In this document: piece after piece, positions 34,169 to 42,800 of the stretch
Position numbering within the stretch: the stretch's first letter is position 1
Layout of the letters: every line of letters starts with the position of its first letter
From: Rhizobium lentis
Lineage (GTDB): Bacteria; Pseudomonadota; Alphaproteobacteria; Rhizobiales; Rhizobiaceae
Length of the DNA stretch: 64,000 nt
Reading direction: 5' to 3'
Assembly: GCF_017352135.1 (NCBI RefSeq)
Contig: NZ_CP071455.1
Span: 372,001-436,000 of the forward strand
The notes under the pieces: generated by a model
Told to the model about the DNA's origin: nothing
The model's database searches: none
The model's input: the letters and a program-made list of their open reading frames with translations, nothing else
Translations under genes and position numbers: made by a program

Positions 34169-34466
34169 CCCAGATCAACCAGAAAACCTCATAGTCCAGG
34201 CGTCCACCGCAATCCTTTTGTCGCCGGAAGAATGCCCGCGCAGACCGTCCAATGGGGTTGAACCCGGATGGATGGGCTCGAAGATTATTTCGAATTTGCA
34301 TGGCCAACGCCGTGTGCGCTGCACAAAAATAACGCTTTGCAAATGCGGCCACATTCGAAATCGCACAAATCGTCACCACCCAGCCGACATGCACAATAAT
34401 TGGCCATTGCTGAAATAGCCGGATTCCTGTTTTGTCTTCATGCAGTTATCGCCCCCTCCTTGGAAT
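34169..34466. other. Upstream part of the nitrate transporter control region
   Basis: About 300 bases without a gene. A dyad TCGAA-N6-TTCGA lies near 34278-34293. NtrC sites would be expected here because a sigma-54 promoter follows, but I found no good GCAC-N7-GTGC match by eye. Confidence 0.4.
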
Positions 34467-34482
34467 TGGCACGCTTGTTGCA
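34467..34482 (+). promoter_or_regulatory. Sigma-54 (RpoN) promoter of the nitrate transporter operon
   Basis: TGGCAC at 34467-34472, five bases, TTGC at 34478-34481: a full match to TGGCAC-N5-TTGC with the invariant GG and GC ten bases apart. Transcription should begin near 34493, giving a leader of about 160 bases. This fits nitrogen-limited expression through NtrC. Confidence 0.88.
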
Positions 34483-34492
34483 AGGGCATAGA

Positions 34493-34655
34493 CGCCCCGG
34501 TCAACGGCGACCGAGGCGGATGGGCGCACCATAAGCGCCTACCATAGACACCGACGTCGCAAGGTATTTGCTGTCCGGGATATCCCATCCCGCGAGCGCA
34601 AATTCCGGCGGCGTTTTTTTGCGTCCGAATTCACCAAGCAGAGGGGAACCTGCAG
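34493..34655 (+). promoter_or_regulatory. Structured leader, candidate NasT/ANTAR antitermination element
   Basis: Only a few bases after the predicted start lies CGGTC-AACGGC-GACCG (34498-34513), a 5-bp stem with a six-base loop having A at position 1 and G at position 4, the hallmark of ANTAR-protein targets. A second stem GGCGC/GCGCC (34523-34539) follows, but with a seven-base loop. A run of seven T (34614-34620) after a GC-rich stretch could be a terminator, though its stem is weak. Nitrate-responsive NasT regulates assimilation operons this way in other bacteria. Confidence 0.5.
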
Positions 34656-35969
34656 ATGAAGAAGATTTCGACGACTGGGATTTCGACAACCGGCATCACC
34701 CGCCGGAGCATGCTCCAGATGACTGCAGCGGCTGCCCTCATCGGCGCTGTCAAGACTGCCTTTCCCTCCGGCGCCTTCGCAGCCGGGACCGGCCCTGAAG
34801 TAAAAAGCGTCAAGCTCGGCTTTATCGCGCTCACGGATTCCGCACCGCTGATCATCGCCAAGGAAAAGGGCTTCTTCGACAAGCACGGCCTGCCGGAAAC
34901 AGATGTCGCCAAACAGGCATCCTGGGGTGCGACCCGTGACAATCTGGTGCTGGGCGGCGCAGCAAACGGCATCGACGGCGCCCATATTCTCTCGCCGCTC
35001 CCCTATCTCATGCAGACCGGCAAGGTGACGCAGAATAACAAGCCGGTGCCGATGGCCATCCTCGCCCGGCTCAATCTCGACAGCCAGGGCATTTCCGTCG
35101 CCAAGGAATATGCCGACACCGGCGTGCAGCTCGATGCCTCCAAGCTGAAGGCGGCCTTCGAAAAGAAGAAGGCCGAGGGTAAGGAGATCAAGGCAGCCAT
35201 GACCTTCCCGGGCGGCACTCACGACCTCTGGATACGTTACTGGCTTGCCGCAGGCGGCATCGATCCGAACAAGGATGTTTCGACCATTGTCGTGCCGCCG
35301 CCGCAGATGGTTGCCAATATGAAAGTCGGCAACATGGACGTCTTCTGTGTGGGCGAGCCGTGGAACGAGCAGCTCGTCAACCAGGGTATCGGCTTTACCG
35401 CAGCGACCACCGGCGAACTCTGGAAGGGCCACCCCGAAAAGGCGCTCGGGCTGCGCGCCGACTGGATCGAAAAGAATCCCAATGCTGCAAAGGCGCTGTT
35501 GATGGCGGTCATGGAGGCGCAGCAGTGGTGCGAAAGCATGGACAACAAGGCGGAGATGGCCGACATCCTCGGCAAGCGCCAATGGTTCAACGTTCCGACG
35601 AAGGACGTGCTCGGCCGCCTCAAGGGCGACATCAACTATGGCAACGGCCGTGAGGTCAAGGCCACCGACCTCTATATGAAATTCTGGAAAGACGGTGCGT
35701 CCTACCCGTTCAAGAGCCATGACACCTGGTTCATGACGGAAAACATGCGCTGGGGAAATCTGCCGGCAAGTACGGACATCAAGGCGCTGGTCAACCAGGT
35801 GAACCGCGAAGACATCTGGCGGGAGGCCGCCAAGGATCTCGGCGTCGCGGCGGCCGACATTCCCCCATCGTCCTCGCGTGGCAAGGAGACTTTCTTCGAC
35901 GGCAAGGTCTTCGACCCTGAAAATCCCTCGGCCTATCTCGACAGCCTTTCGATCAAGGCTCTTTCCTGA
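34656..35969 (+). CDS. nrtA: Nitrate ABC transporter substrate-binding protein
   Basis: A periplasmic binding protein of the NrtA/CmpA family, 437 residues. A Tat signal is visible (ITRRSMLQMTAAAALIGA ... SGAFAA). The body begins VKLGFIALTDSAPLIIAKEKGFFDKHGL, the family's opening, and later has TFPGGTHDLWIRYWLAAGGIDP and NMKVGNMDVFCVGEPWNEQLV, both typical of nitrate/nitrite/cyanate binders. It leads a three-gene operon with permease and ATPase behind a sigma-54 promoter. Bicarbonate-binding relatives are the main alternative; the nitrogen-type promoter and ANTAR-like leader favour nitrate. Confidence 0.88.
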   Translation: MKKISTTGISTTGITRRSMLQMTAAAALIGAVKTAFPSGAFAAGTGPEVKSVKLGFIALTDSAPLIIAKEKGFFDKHGLPETDVAKQASWGATRDNLVLGGAANGIDGAHILSPLPYLMQTGKVTQNNKPVPMAILARLNLDSQGISVAKEYADTGVQLDASKLKAAFEKKKAEGKEIKAAMTFPGGTHDLWIRYWLAAGGIDPNKDVSTIVVPPPQMVANMKVGNMDVFCVGEPWNEQLVNQGIGFTAATTGELWKGHPEKALGLRADWIEKNPNAAKALLMAVMEAQQWCESMDNKAEMADILGKRQWFNVPTKDVLGRLKGDINYGNGREVKATDLYMKFWKDGASYPFKSHDTWFMTENMRWGNLPASTDIKALVNQVNREDIWREAAKDLGVAAADIPPSSSRGKETFFDGKVFDPENPSAYLDSLSIKALS

Positions 35970-36024
35970 CCCGCTCCGGCGCGCAACGGCGCGCCGGCCT
36001 TTCATTCACGTGAGGAGCGCGCTG

Positions 36025-36918
36025 ATGTCCGCCCTGGCAAATAAACAAGACCCCTTCACGGCCGCCTCCGCCAAGCCGGCGGCAAAGGTTCTGCCATTTT
36101 CCGGCAACAATGGATCGCGGATCGATTTTCGTCGAGCGGCATTGACCGCACTTCGCAACGTCGTTCCGCCAGCCGTCGTGCTGACCCTCGTTCTCATCCT
36201 CTGGCAGACACTTTGTTCATCGGCTGATGCCTCTTTGCCTTCGCCGCATCAGGTCTGGCAGGAGAGCTATGACCTGATCGTCTATCCATTCTTCAACTAC
36301 GGCTCGCAGGATATCGGGCTTGGCTGGCGCGTGCTGGTGTCGCTGCAGCGTGTGCTTTACGGCTTTGGCCTTGCCGCAGTAACCGGCGTCATCATCGGGG
36401 CGATCATCGGCCAGTCCGTCTGGGCAATGCGTGGCCTCGACCCGATCTTCCAGGTGCTGCGCACGGTGCCGCCACTCGCCTGGCTGCCGCTGTCGCTCGC
36501 AGCCTTCCAGGATTCCAACCCTTCCGCGATCTTCGTAATCTTCATCACATCGATCTGGCCTGTCATTATCAACACCGCCGTCGGCGTCCGCAATATCCCG
36601 CAGGACTACCGCAATGTCGCCGAGGTACTGCGCCTCAACCAGTTCGAGTTTTTCTGGAAGATCATGTTGCCTTCGGCAGCGCCCTATATCTTTACCGGCC
36701 TCAGGATCGGCGTCGGACTTTCCTGGCTTGCCATTGTCGCGGCGGAAATGCTGACGGGCGGAGTCGGCATCGGCTTCTTCATCTGGGATGCATGGAACTC
36801 GTCGCGCCTTCCAGACATCATCGTCGCACTCGCCTATATCGGCATCGTCGGTTTCGCTCTCGACAAGCTGGTGGCCGTGCTCGGCAAACTCGTCACCCGC
36901 GGCGCCATGGCCAATTGA
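36025..36918 (+). CDS. nrtB: Nitrate ABC transporter permease
   Basis: A 297-residue inner-membrane permease (BPD_transp_1) with about six transmembrane helices. The coupling motif EAA...G region appears as YRNVAEVLRLNQFEFFWKIMLPSAAPYIFTGLRIGVGLSWL, and VLRTVPPLAWLPLSLAAF is characteristic of NrtB/SsuC proteins. The ATG 36025 has GAGGAG upstream and is preferred over the open frame that reaches into nrtA. It lies 55 bases behind nrtA and 12 bases before nrtC. Confidence 0.9.
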   Translation: MSALANKQDPFTAASAKPAAKVLPFSGNNGSRIDFRRAALTALRNVVPPAVVLTLVLILWQTLCSSADASLPSPHQVWQESYDLIVYPFFNYGSQDIGLGWRVLVSLQRVLYGFGLAAVTGVIIGAIIGQSVWAMRGLDPIFQVLRTVPPLAWLPLSLAAFQDSNPSAIFVIFITSIWPVIINTAVGVRNIPQDYRNVAEVLRLNQFEFFWKIMLPSAAPYIFTGLRIGVGLSWLAIVAAEMLTGGVGIGFFIWDAWNSSRLPDIIVALAYIGIVGFALDKLVAVLGKLVTRGAMAN

Positions 36919-36930
36919 GGAGCGCGACTT

Positions 36931-37728
36931 ATGAACGCCTATCTGAAGCTCGACCGTATCGACAAGCATTTCGACCGCGGCGGCGTGCGCGCCGAGGTTC
37001 TGAAGGACATCAACCTGACAATTTCCGAAGGCGAGTTCGTCTCGATCATCGGCCATTCGGGTTGCGGCAAGTCTACCTTGCTCAACCTCATCGCCGGCCT
37101 GACCCCGGTTTCGGCAGGTGCCGTGCTCCTTGAAAATCGCGAGGTCAACGAGCCAGGTCCGGAACGCGCCGTCGTCTTCCAGAACCACTCGCTCCTGCCT
37201 TGGCTGACGGTCTACGAGAACGTCAACCTCGCCGTCTCCAAAGTCTTCAGCCGAACGAAGACCAAGAGCGAGCGCCATGACTGGGTCATGGCCAATCTCG
37301 ACCTCGTGCAGATGGCGCATGCCAAGGACAAGCGGCCTTCGGAAATTTCAGGTGGCATGAAGCAGCGTGTCGGGATTGCCCGCGCGCTTTCAATGGAGCC
37401 GAAGATCCTGCTCCTCGACGAGCCGTTCGGCGCGCTCGACGCGCTGACCCGCGCCCATCTTCAGGACGCAGTGATGGAGATCCATAGCCGGCTCGGCAAC
37501 ACGATGGTGATGATCACCCATGATGTCGATGAGGCGGTGCTGCTGTCCGACCGCATCGTAATGATGACCAATGGCCCGGCGGCCCGCATCGGCGAAGTGC
37601 TCGATGTGATCATGTCCCGTCCGCGCAATCGCATCGAACTCGCCTCCGACCGGACTTACCTCAAATGCCGCCAGGCCGTGCTGAAGTTTCTCTACGAACG
37701 TCACCGCTTCATCGAAGCCGCGGAATAG
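36931..37728 (+). CDS. nrtC: Nitrate ABC transporter ATP-binding protein
   Basis: The ATPase of the importer, 265 residues. It has Walker A GHSGCGKST, Q-loop VFQNHSLLPWLTVYENV, signature EISGGMKQRVGIARAL, Walker B LLLDEPFGALDALTR and the switch His in MITHDVDEAVLLSDR. It is a single-domain ATPase without the fused binding-protein domain of cyanobacterial NrtC, so it equals the NrtD/NasD-type subunit; I use nrtC as the third gene of the operon. No nitrate or nitrite reductase genes follow here; they must lie elsewhere. Confidence 0.9.
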   Translation: MNAYLKLDRIDKHFDRGGVRAEVLKDINLTISEGEFVSIIGHSGCGKSTLLNLIAGLTPVSAGAVLLENREVNEPGPERAVVFQNHSLLPWLTVYENVNLAVSKVFSRTKTKSERHDWVMANLDLVQMAHAKDKRPSEISGGMKQRVGIARALSMEPKILLLDEPFGALDALTRAHLQDAVMEIHSRLGNTMVMITHDVDEAVLLSDRIVMMTNGPAARIGEVLDVIMSRPRNRIELASDRTYLKCRQAVLKFLYERHRFIEAAE

Positions 37729-37797
37729 GTCCCGCAGCAATTGCAGATATAACCGCGGCCTGATTGCCAATCGGGCCGTGGCACGCATACTGGCTCC

Positions 37798-38517
37798 ATG
37801 CAGCAATCAGAAAATCAACCGGCAGCCATTGATGTCGCGCTCTGGCCGTATCCGAAGAACGAGGGTGACCGTAACCGCTGGATACGGTCGCTTCCACCGG
37901 ATGAGCTGGAGCGCGCCGCTCGCTATCGATTCGACCGGGATCGGACCTCGTTCATCGCCGGCCGCTATCTCCTGCGGCGAATGTTGAGCGCGCATGCCGG
38001 CATCCGGCCGAGCGAGGTTGCGCTGGTTGCAGACGAGTACGGCAGGCTGACACTCGACCGTCGTGATGCCCCACGATTCAGTCTCGCCAATGCTGACGGG
38101 CTCGTGGCGGTCGCCGTCGCTTCGGGCTGCGAGCACATCGGAATAGACTGCGAGCGTATCGATACCGAGATCGAAGCGGCAGCTTTAGAGAGCTATTGCA
38201 GCCCGGGCGAACGAGGTTGGCTCGGTGAATTGCCTGCGAGCGAGCGTGCGCGCGCCGCCGTTGAACTTTGGACCTTCAAGGAGAGTCATCTGAAGGCGCT
38301 CGGCATTGGGCTGCGCGAAGATCCCCGCAATGTCGCCTTCGCCTGGGAGAACGGCCTTCCCGTCGCGGCCCACAATGGCGAGCGCGACGGGCGCTGGTTT
38401 CACCGCCTGATCGAGAGCGGCAGCCAGCACGTCGCTGCACTGGCTGTCTGCTCCCGATCAGGGCTCCCCGCCATTGATGTGCGCCTGTTTCAGGACGACA
38501 GCACGGAGTCCGAATAG
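37798..38517 (+). CDS. vbsP: Sfp-type 4'-phosphopantetheinyl transferase for vicibactin synthesis
   Basis: Attaches the phosphopantetheine arm of CoA to the carrier domain of the synthetase VbsS (Ser1010). The 239-residue protein has the Sfp signatures: substrate-binding FIAGRYLLRRML, HIGIDCERID with the metal-binding Asp, and WTFKESHLKALGIGL with the second acidic and Lys residues. Its position beside vbsO-vbsS, and the published vbs gene set of R. leguminosarum, support vbsP. It is convergent with vbsO and the two coding ends overlap by 28 bases. Confidence 0.85.
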   Translation: MQQSENQPAAIDVALWPYPKNEGDRNRWIRSLPPDELERAARYRFDRDRTSFIAGRYLLRRMLSAHAGIRPSEVALVADEYGRLTLDRRDAPRFSLANADGLVAVAVASGCEHIGIDCERIDTEIEAAALESYCSPGERGWLGELPASERARAAVELWTFKESHLKALGIGLREDPRNVAFAWENGLPVAAHNGERDGRWFHRLIESGSQHVAALAVCSRSGLPAIDVRLFQDDSTESE

Positions 38518-39848
38518 CTCGCCCGGAGCTGATGCGGCATGGCCGATGCAGTCTCCGTCGCCCAGACCAGCTGCGCATTGTCGGGTTCGGTATCGAAATG
38601 CTGGCGGCCGAGAAGCGTATTGACGATGGCGGCGCTGCGCCAGGCCATGAGGCTGAGCTGCGAGTCGGCGATGCCGTGCGAATATCGGCCGGCATTCTGC
38701 GCAAACAGCCGGTTGGTTCTCGGACCGGTCCACTGCATGGTGTAGTCGTCGTTGAGGCTGGGATAGCCGTTTCTGTCGAGGCTTATCCTTTCGCCGAGCG
38801 AGGCCAGCGCATCCGGCAATCGGAACCTGTAGCCGGTCGCGAGCACCACGGCATCGGCATGAAGCACCTCTATTCCGCCGTCGAAGTGGTTTCGTACGAT
38901 GAGCCGATAGGCATTGCCGTTCCGCTCCATCTGGATCACATCGCGGTTCGGCGACAGGGACGCGTTGAGCGAGCCCGGCTCGAGATAACGCAGCGCGTAG
39001 AGGCGGCGGTAGATCGAGTGGATCGTCGAGACCGACAGGCCGTCGCTGGTCAGGATCGAGTTTTTCAGGGCCGCCTGCTTCTGTTCGCCGCTGAGCTTCA
39101 GATAGGCCTGCACATATTCCGGCGAGAACACCTGGTTCGAAAACGGCGTGTCGTTGATCGGCTCGAAATTATGGCGCCGGCTGATCCAGGTCAGCTCCGT
39201 CATCAAACCGGGATCCCCAAGCAGCGCCTCGACCACCTCGCCACCGCTCTGGCCGCCGCCGACCACGACGATGCGGGCGGCGTTGAGATCGCTGAGACGC
39301 GATTTCGCCTCGCTGTTGTGGAAGCAATCGGCACCCAGGAAGGGCTTCGCCCAGTCGGGCACGAAGGGCGAAGAGCCGGTGCCGATCACCAGGTTGCGCG
39401 CTTCCTCCTGGCCGTTGTCGAAGCGCAGGACGAAGCGGTCGTCGCGGTGTTCGACATCGCGGATCTCGGCGGAGAAGCGCAGACCCTCCACGCCCCTGGC
39501 GACCCAGGCGAGATAACGCGCGAACTCCTGCCGGGGAACGGCTTCATAATTGGCGTTCAGGAAGGCGTAGAGCCGCTTATGGGCCACGAGGTAGGAGATG
39601 AAGGACCATGGGCTGGTTGGCAGGACCGGGGTGACGAGGTCCTTCAGGAACGACGACTGCAGCTCGACGCCGGGCATCATCATGCCGGGATGCCAGTCGA
39701 AGGAGCCGCGGCGCTCGAAGAAGCGGCTGCGGACCTCAGGCACCGACTCCAGCAGGCACGCAAGGCTCAGATTGGAAGGACCGATACCGATGCCGGCAAC
39801 ATCGAGCGGCTCGTTCAGGGCATCCCTTCGGGTAAATGCGACGGTCAT
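38490..39848 (-). CDS. vbsO: L-ornithine N5-monooxygenase (siderophore hydroxylase)
   Basis: An FAD/NADPH enzyme that hydroxylates the side-chain nitrogen of ornithine, the first committed step to a hydroxamate siderophore. Motifs: FAD site GIGIGPSNLSLACLLE near residue 19, the substrate region HPGMMMPGVELQSSFLKDLVTP, NADPH site VVVGGGQSGGEVVEALL, and the C-terminal VVLATGYRFRLPD and FAQNAGRYSHGIADSQLSL. It has 452 residues, normal. The ATG overlaps the vbsS stop by four bases, so it is the last gene of vbsG-vbsS-vbsO and translationally coupled. Confidence 0.93.
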   Translation of the reverse strand: MTVAFTRRDALNEPLDVAGIGIGPSNLSLACLLESVPEVRSRFFERRGSFDWHPGMMMPGVELQSSFLKDLVTPVLPTSPWSFISYLVAHKRLYAFLNANYEAVPRQEFARYLAWVARGVEGLRFSAEIRDVEHRDDRFVLRFDNGQEEARNLVIGTGSSPFVPDWAKPFLGADCFHNSEAKSRLSDLNAARIVVVGGGQSGGEVVEALLGDPGLMTELTWISRRHNFEPINDTPFSNQVFSPEYVQAYLKLSGEQKQAALKNSILTSDGLSVSTIHSIYRRLYALRYLEPGSLNASLSPNRDVIQMERNGNAYRLIVRNHFDGGIEVLHADAVVLATGYRFRLPDALASLGERISLDRNGYPSLNDDYTMQWTGPRTNRLFAQNAGRYSHGIADSQLSLMAWRSAAIVNTLLGRQHFDTEPDNAQLVWATETASAMPHQLRASYSDSVLSS

Positions 39849-42800
39849 GCGTTATCCTTCTCTGTTTCCTTGAGACGCAGGGCAAGCCTTGAGTGGAAGG
39901 CGGGAGACCCGATCATGTGCAGATGGTTGGTGCCGGTGATGATCTCGGCCGCGTGTGCGCGCGGCGACAGGCGGCGCCAATCGATCAGGTTGAGGCCGCG
40001 ATTGAGGCTGTCGTCGGCTGCCCAGGGATAGATGGGCACATCGTGGGGAACGAGCCGATGCTTGCGGAAGATCAGGGCATTGTCGATCAGCACCCAGAAT
40101 GTATGCTCGCGGCTGCTGATATCAGGCCCGTCCGTGGGAAGCGGGTCCTTCTCATCGCCGACGAAGCGCAGGAACTGCTCATAGGTATCGGCGTCCATCG
40201 TTGAAAGCAGCCTGTCCCATTCGGGCCGCATCGCCGTCTTTTGCAGCCATGCCTGCACGTCGCGGTGAAGCGCGTCGCGCTCGCCGGGCCGGAAGCGCGG
40301 CTTGGCGCCGATCGCAAATTCCGATCCGAGGTCGCAAACGTCGACCATCGCCATCATCCTGACGTTGACCTCGTTGCCCAGCGTGCGGGCAGCCTCATAG
40401 GCCAGAAGCCCGCCCCAGGACCAGCCGAGGAAGTAGCAGGGCGCGCCCCTGCTGTGCGTCCGGATATAATCGACATAGCTCTCGATGATCTCTTCGATCG
40501 GCGCGCCAACTTCCTTCTTCTCTGACAGCGAGTGGCAAATGAAGCCGGTCGCTGGCTGGTCGGCTCCGAGATAATCGACGAGCTTCACATATTCGCGCGT
40601 GCTGACGAGCAGCCCGGGGAAGCAATAGAGCCGCGGCTTGGCGCCGGAGGAGCGCAGCACGATCACTTCGGAGAGATCACGCTCCTTTCCCTGCTCCATC
40701 ACGCCGGCAAAGGCGCGAATGGTCGGGTTGTTGAAGATATCGGCGACGGTGAGCGGAACCTTCGGACGGCGCTGCCGGAGTAGCGACAGGATGCGGATCG
40801 CTCCCAGCGAATTGCCGCCGATCGCGAAGAAATTATCCTCGACGCTGATTGCCTCCAGCTTCAGAACCTGGCGCCAGACATCCAGCACCTCTTCTTCGAG
40901 CCCAGTCGCCGGCTCGACGATGGCGCGCTTGACCGGCTGCGGCGCCGGCAGCGCGAAGCGGTCGAGCTTGCTGTTCGGATTGGTCGGCATCTTATCGAGT
41001 TCGACCACGGCGGCCGGCACCATGTAGGACGGCAGGCTGCGTTCCAGGCCCGCGCGGACCGTCTCGACGTCAAGCTTGTCGTCCTTCTTCGAAACGACAT
41101 AGGCAACCAGCGCTTTCTCACCGGCATCGTCGTCTCGCAGTACCACCAGGGCTTCACCGACGCCCGGCTGCTGGAGCAGAGCCGCTTCGATCTCGCCGAG
41201 CTCGATGCGGTAACCGCGCAGTTTCACCTGATGGTCGACGCGGCCGACGAATTCGACGGTTCCGTCCTCACGCCAGCGCGTCAGATCACCGGAGCGGTAA
41301 AGCCGGCCGCCCTCTTTCGAGAACGGATCGGGGATGAAGCGGTCCGCCGTCGTATCAGGCTTGCCGAGATAGCCGCGGGCGATGCCCTCACCGCCGATAT
41401 AAAGTTCGCCGGTTACGCCGATCGGGCACAGGTTGAGGTCGGGGTCGAGCACATAGACGCGCCTCAAACCAACGGCACGGCCGAGCGGGGCATAGACGCC
41501 CTGGAATTTCGTGCCGGCTCTCACCTTCCAGACCATTGGTGTCATGATCGTTTCAGTGGGACCGTAGCCGTTGATCAGCCATTCCGATTTCAGCGCCCGC
41601 GACAGAAGGTCGAAGGTCGATTGCGCCAGCCCCTCGCCGCCGAAGGAATAGAGCCGCATCGGCGGCGCGCCGTCCGTAATGTCGGCCCATTCCGCCAGCT
41701 GCTGCAGATAGGTTGTGGGAATGCTCGCATTGTTGGCGCCGTGTTTGCGCATCGCCGTCAGCGTCTCTTCCGGCGTCCACAGCGGCTGGTCGGGAAGGAT
41801 AATGCTGCCGCCTTCCATCAGCGGGTTCATCCAGCGCTCATGGCCGCCGTCCGAGCTGAAGGGCAGGAATGGCAGCTCACGGGATTCCGAGCTCATGCCG
41901 TAGACGCGTGAGGTATTCTGCAGATGGTGGGTCAGCGGGCCATGCTCGACGGCGACACCCTTCGGCAGTCCGGTCGATCCGGAGGTGTACATGACGTAAG
42001 CGAGCTGATCCTTATGGATCGGAACATAGAGCGGCGTCTCCGGCTCGCCGTCGAGATCGAGCTTGTCGAGTTCGAGGACGATGGCGTCGAGTTCCTCCGG
42101 CAGACGATGACGCAGCCAGCTATGGGTGAGAACGATCTTCACCCCGCCGTCGCGCAGGATATGGTGGTTGCGCACCGCCGGGTGGTCGGGCTCGACGGGG
42201 ATGTAGGCGCCGCCGGCCTTCAGCGTGGCGAGGATGCCGACGATTGCTTCCGGCGAACGCTTGATAAAGATCGCGACCGTCACCTCGGCGCGAACGCCGA
42301 GCTGCCGCAGCCGATGCCCAAGGCGATTGGTGCTCGCCTCCAGCCAGCCATGGCTCCATTCCTCGTCGCCATAGACGATCGCCGTCTTCTCTGGCGTCCG
42401 GCGCGAATGGGCCGATATCAGCTCGTGGACCGGCCGGTCGTCGTTGATGACGTCATCCTCGTAGGGCGCCGACAACCAGTCGAGTTCGTCGCTGCCGACG
42501 AGTTCGATGTCCTTGATCCTGAGATCAGGCTGCGCGACGATCTGCTCGAGCACCAGGCCGAAATGCCTGGCGACACGGGCGATCAGCGCGCCGTCGTAAA
42601 GGTCCTGGGCATAGTCGATCAGCCCCGATGCGCTCCCGTCGGGACGCGCCTCGATCACCAGGGAAAACTCGCTGTCGGCGCGCGGACCTAGTGGCTCCAG
42701 ATTCGCAGCCTCTCTCGCGACCGGATAGGATTCGCGAAATTCGAACAGCGCCTTGACCACGGCTTCCTGTGCGGCGGCCTCGTCGACCACCAATTCCTGT

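Noticed and set aside
34260..34360. Possible NtrC sites upstream of the sigma-54 promoter
   Set aside because: GCA...TGC pairs are present, but with spacings that do not fit the NtrC consensus.
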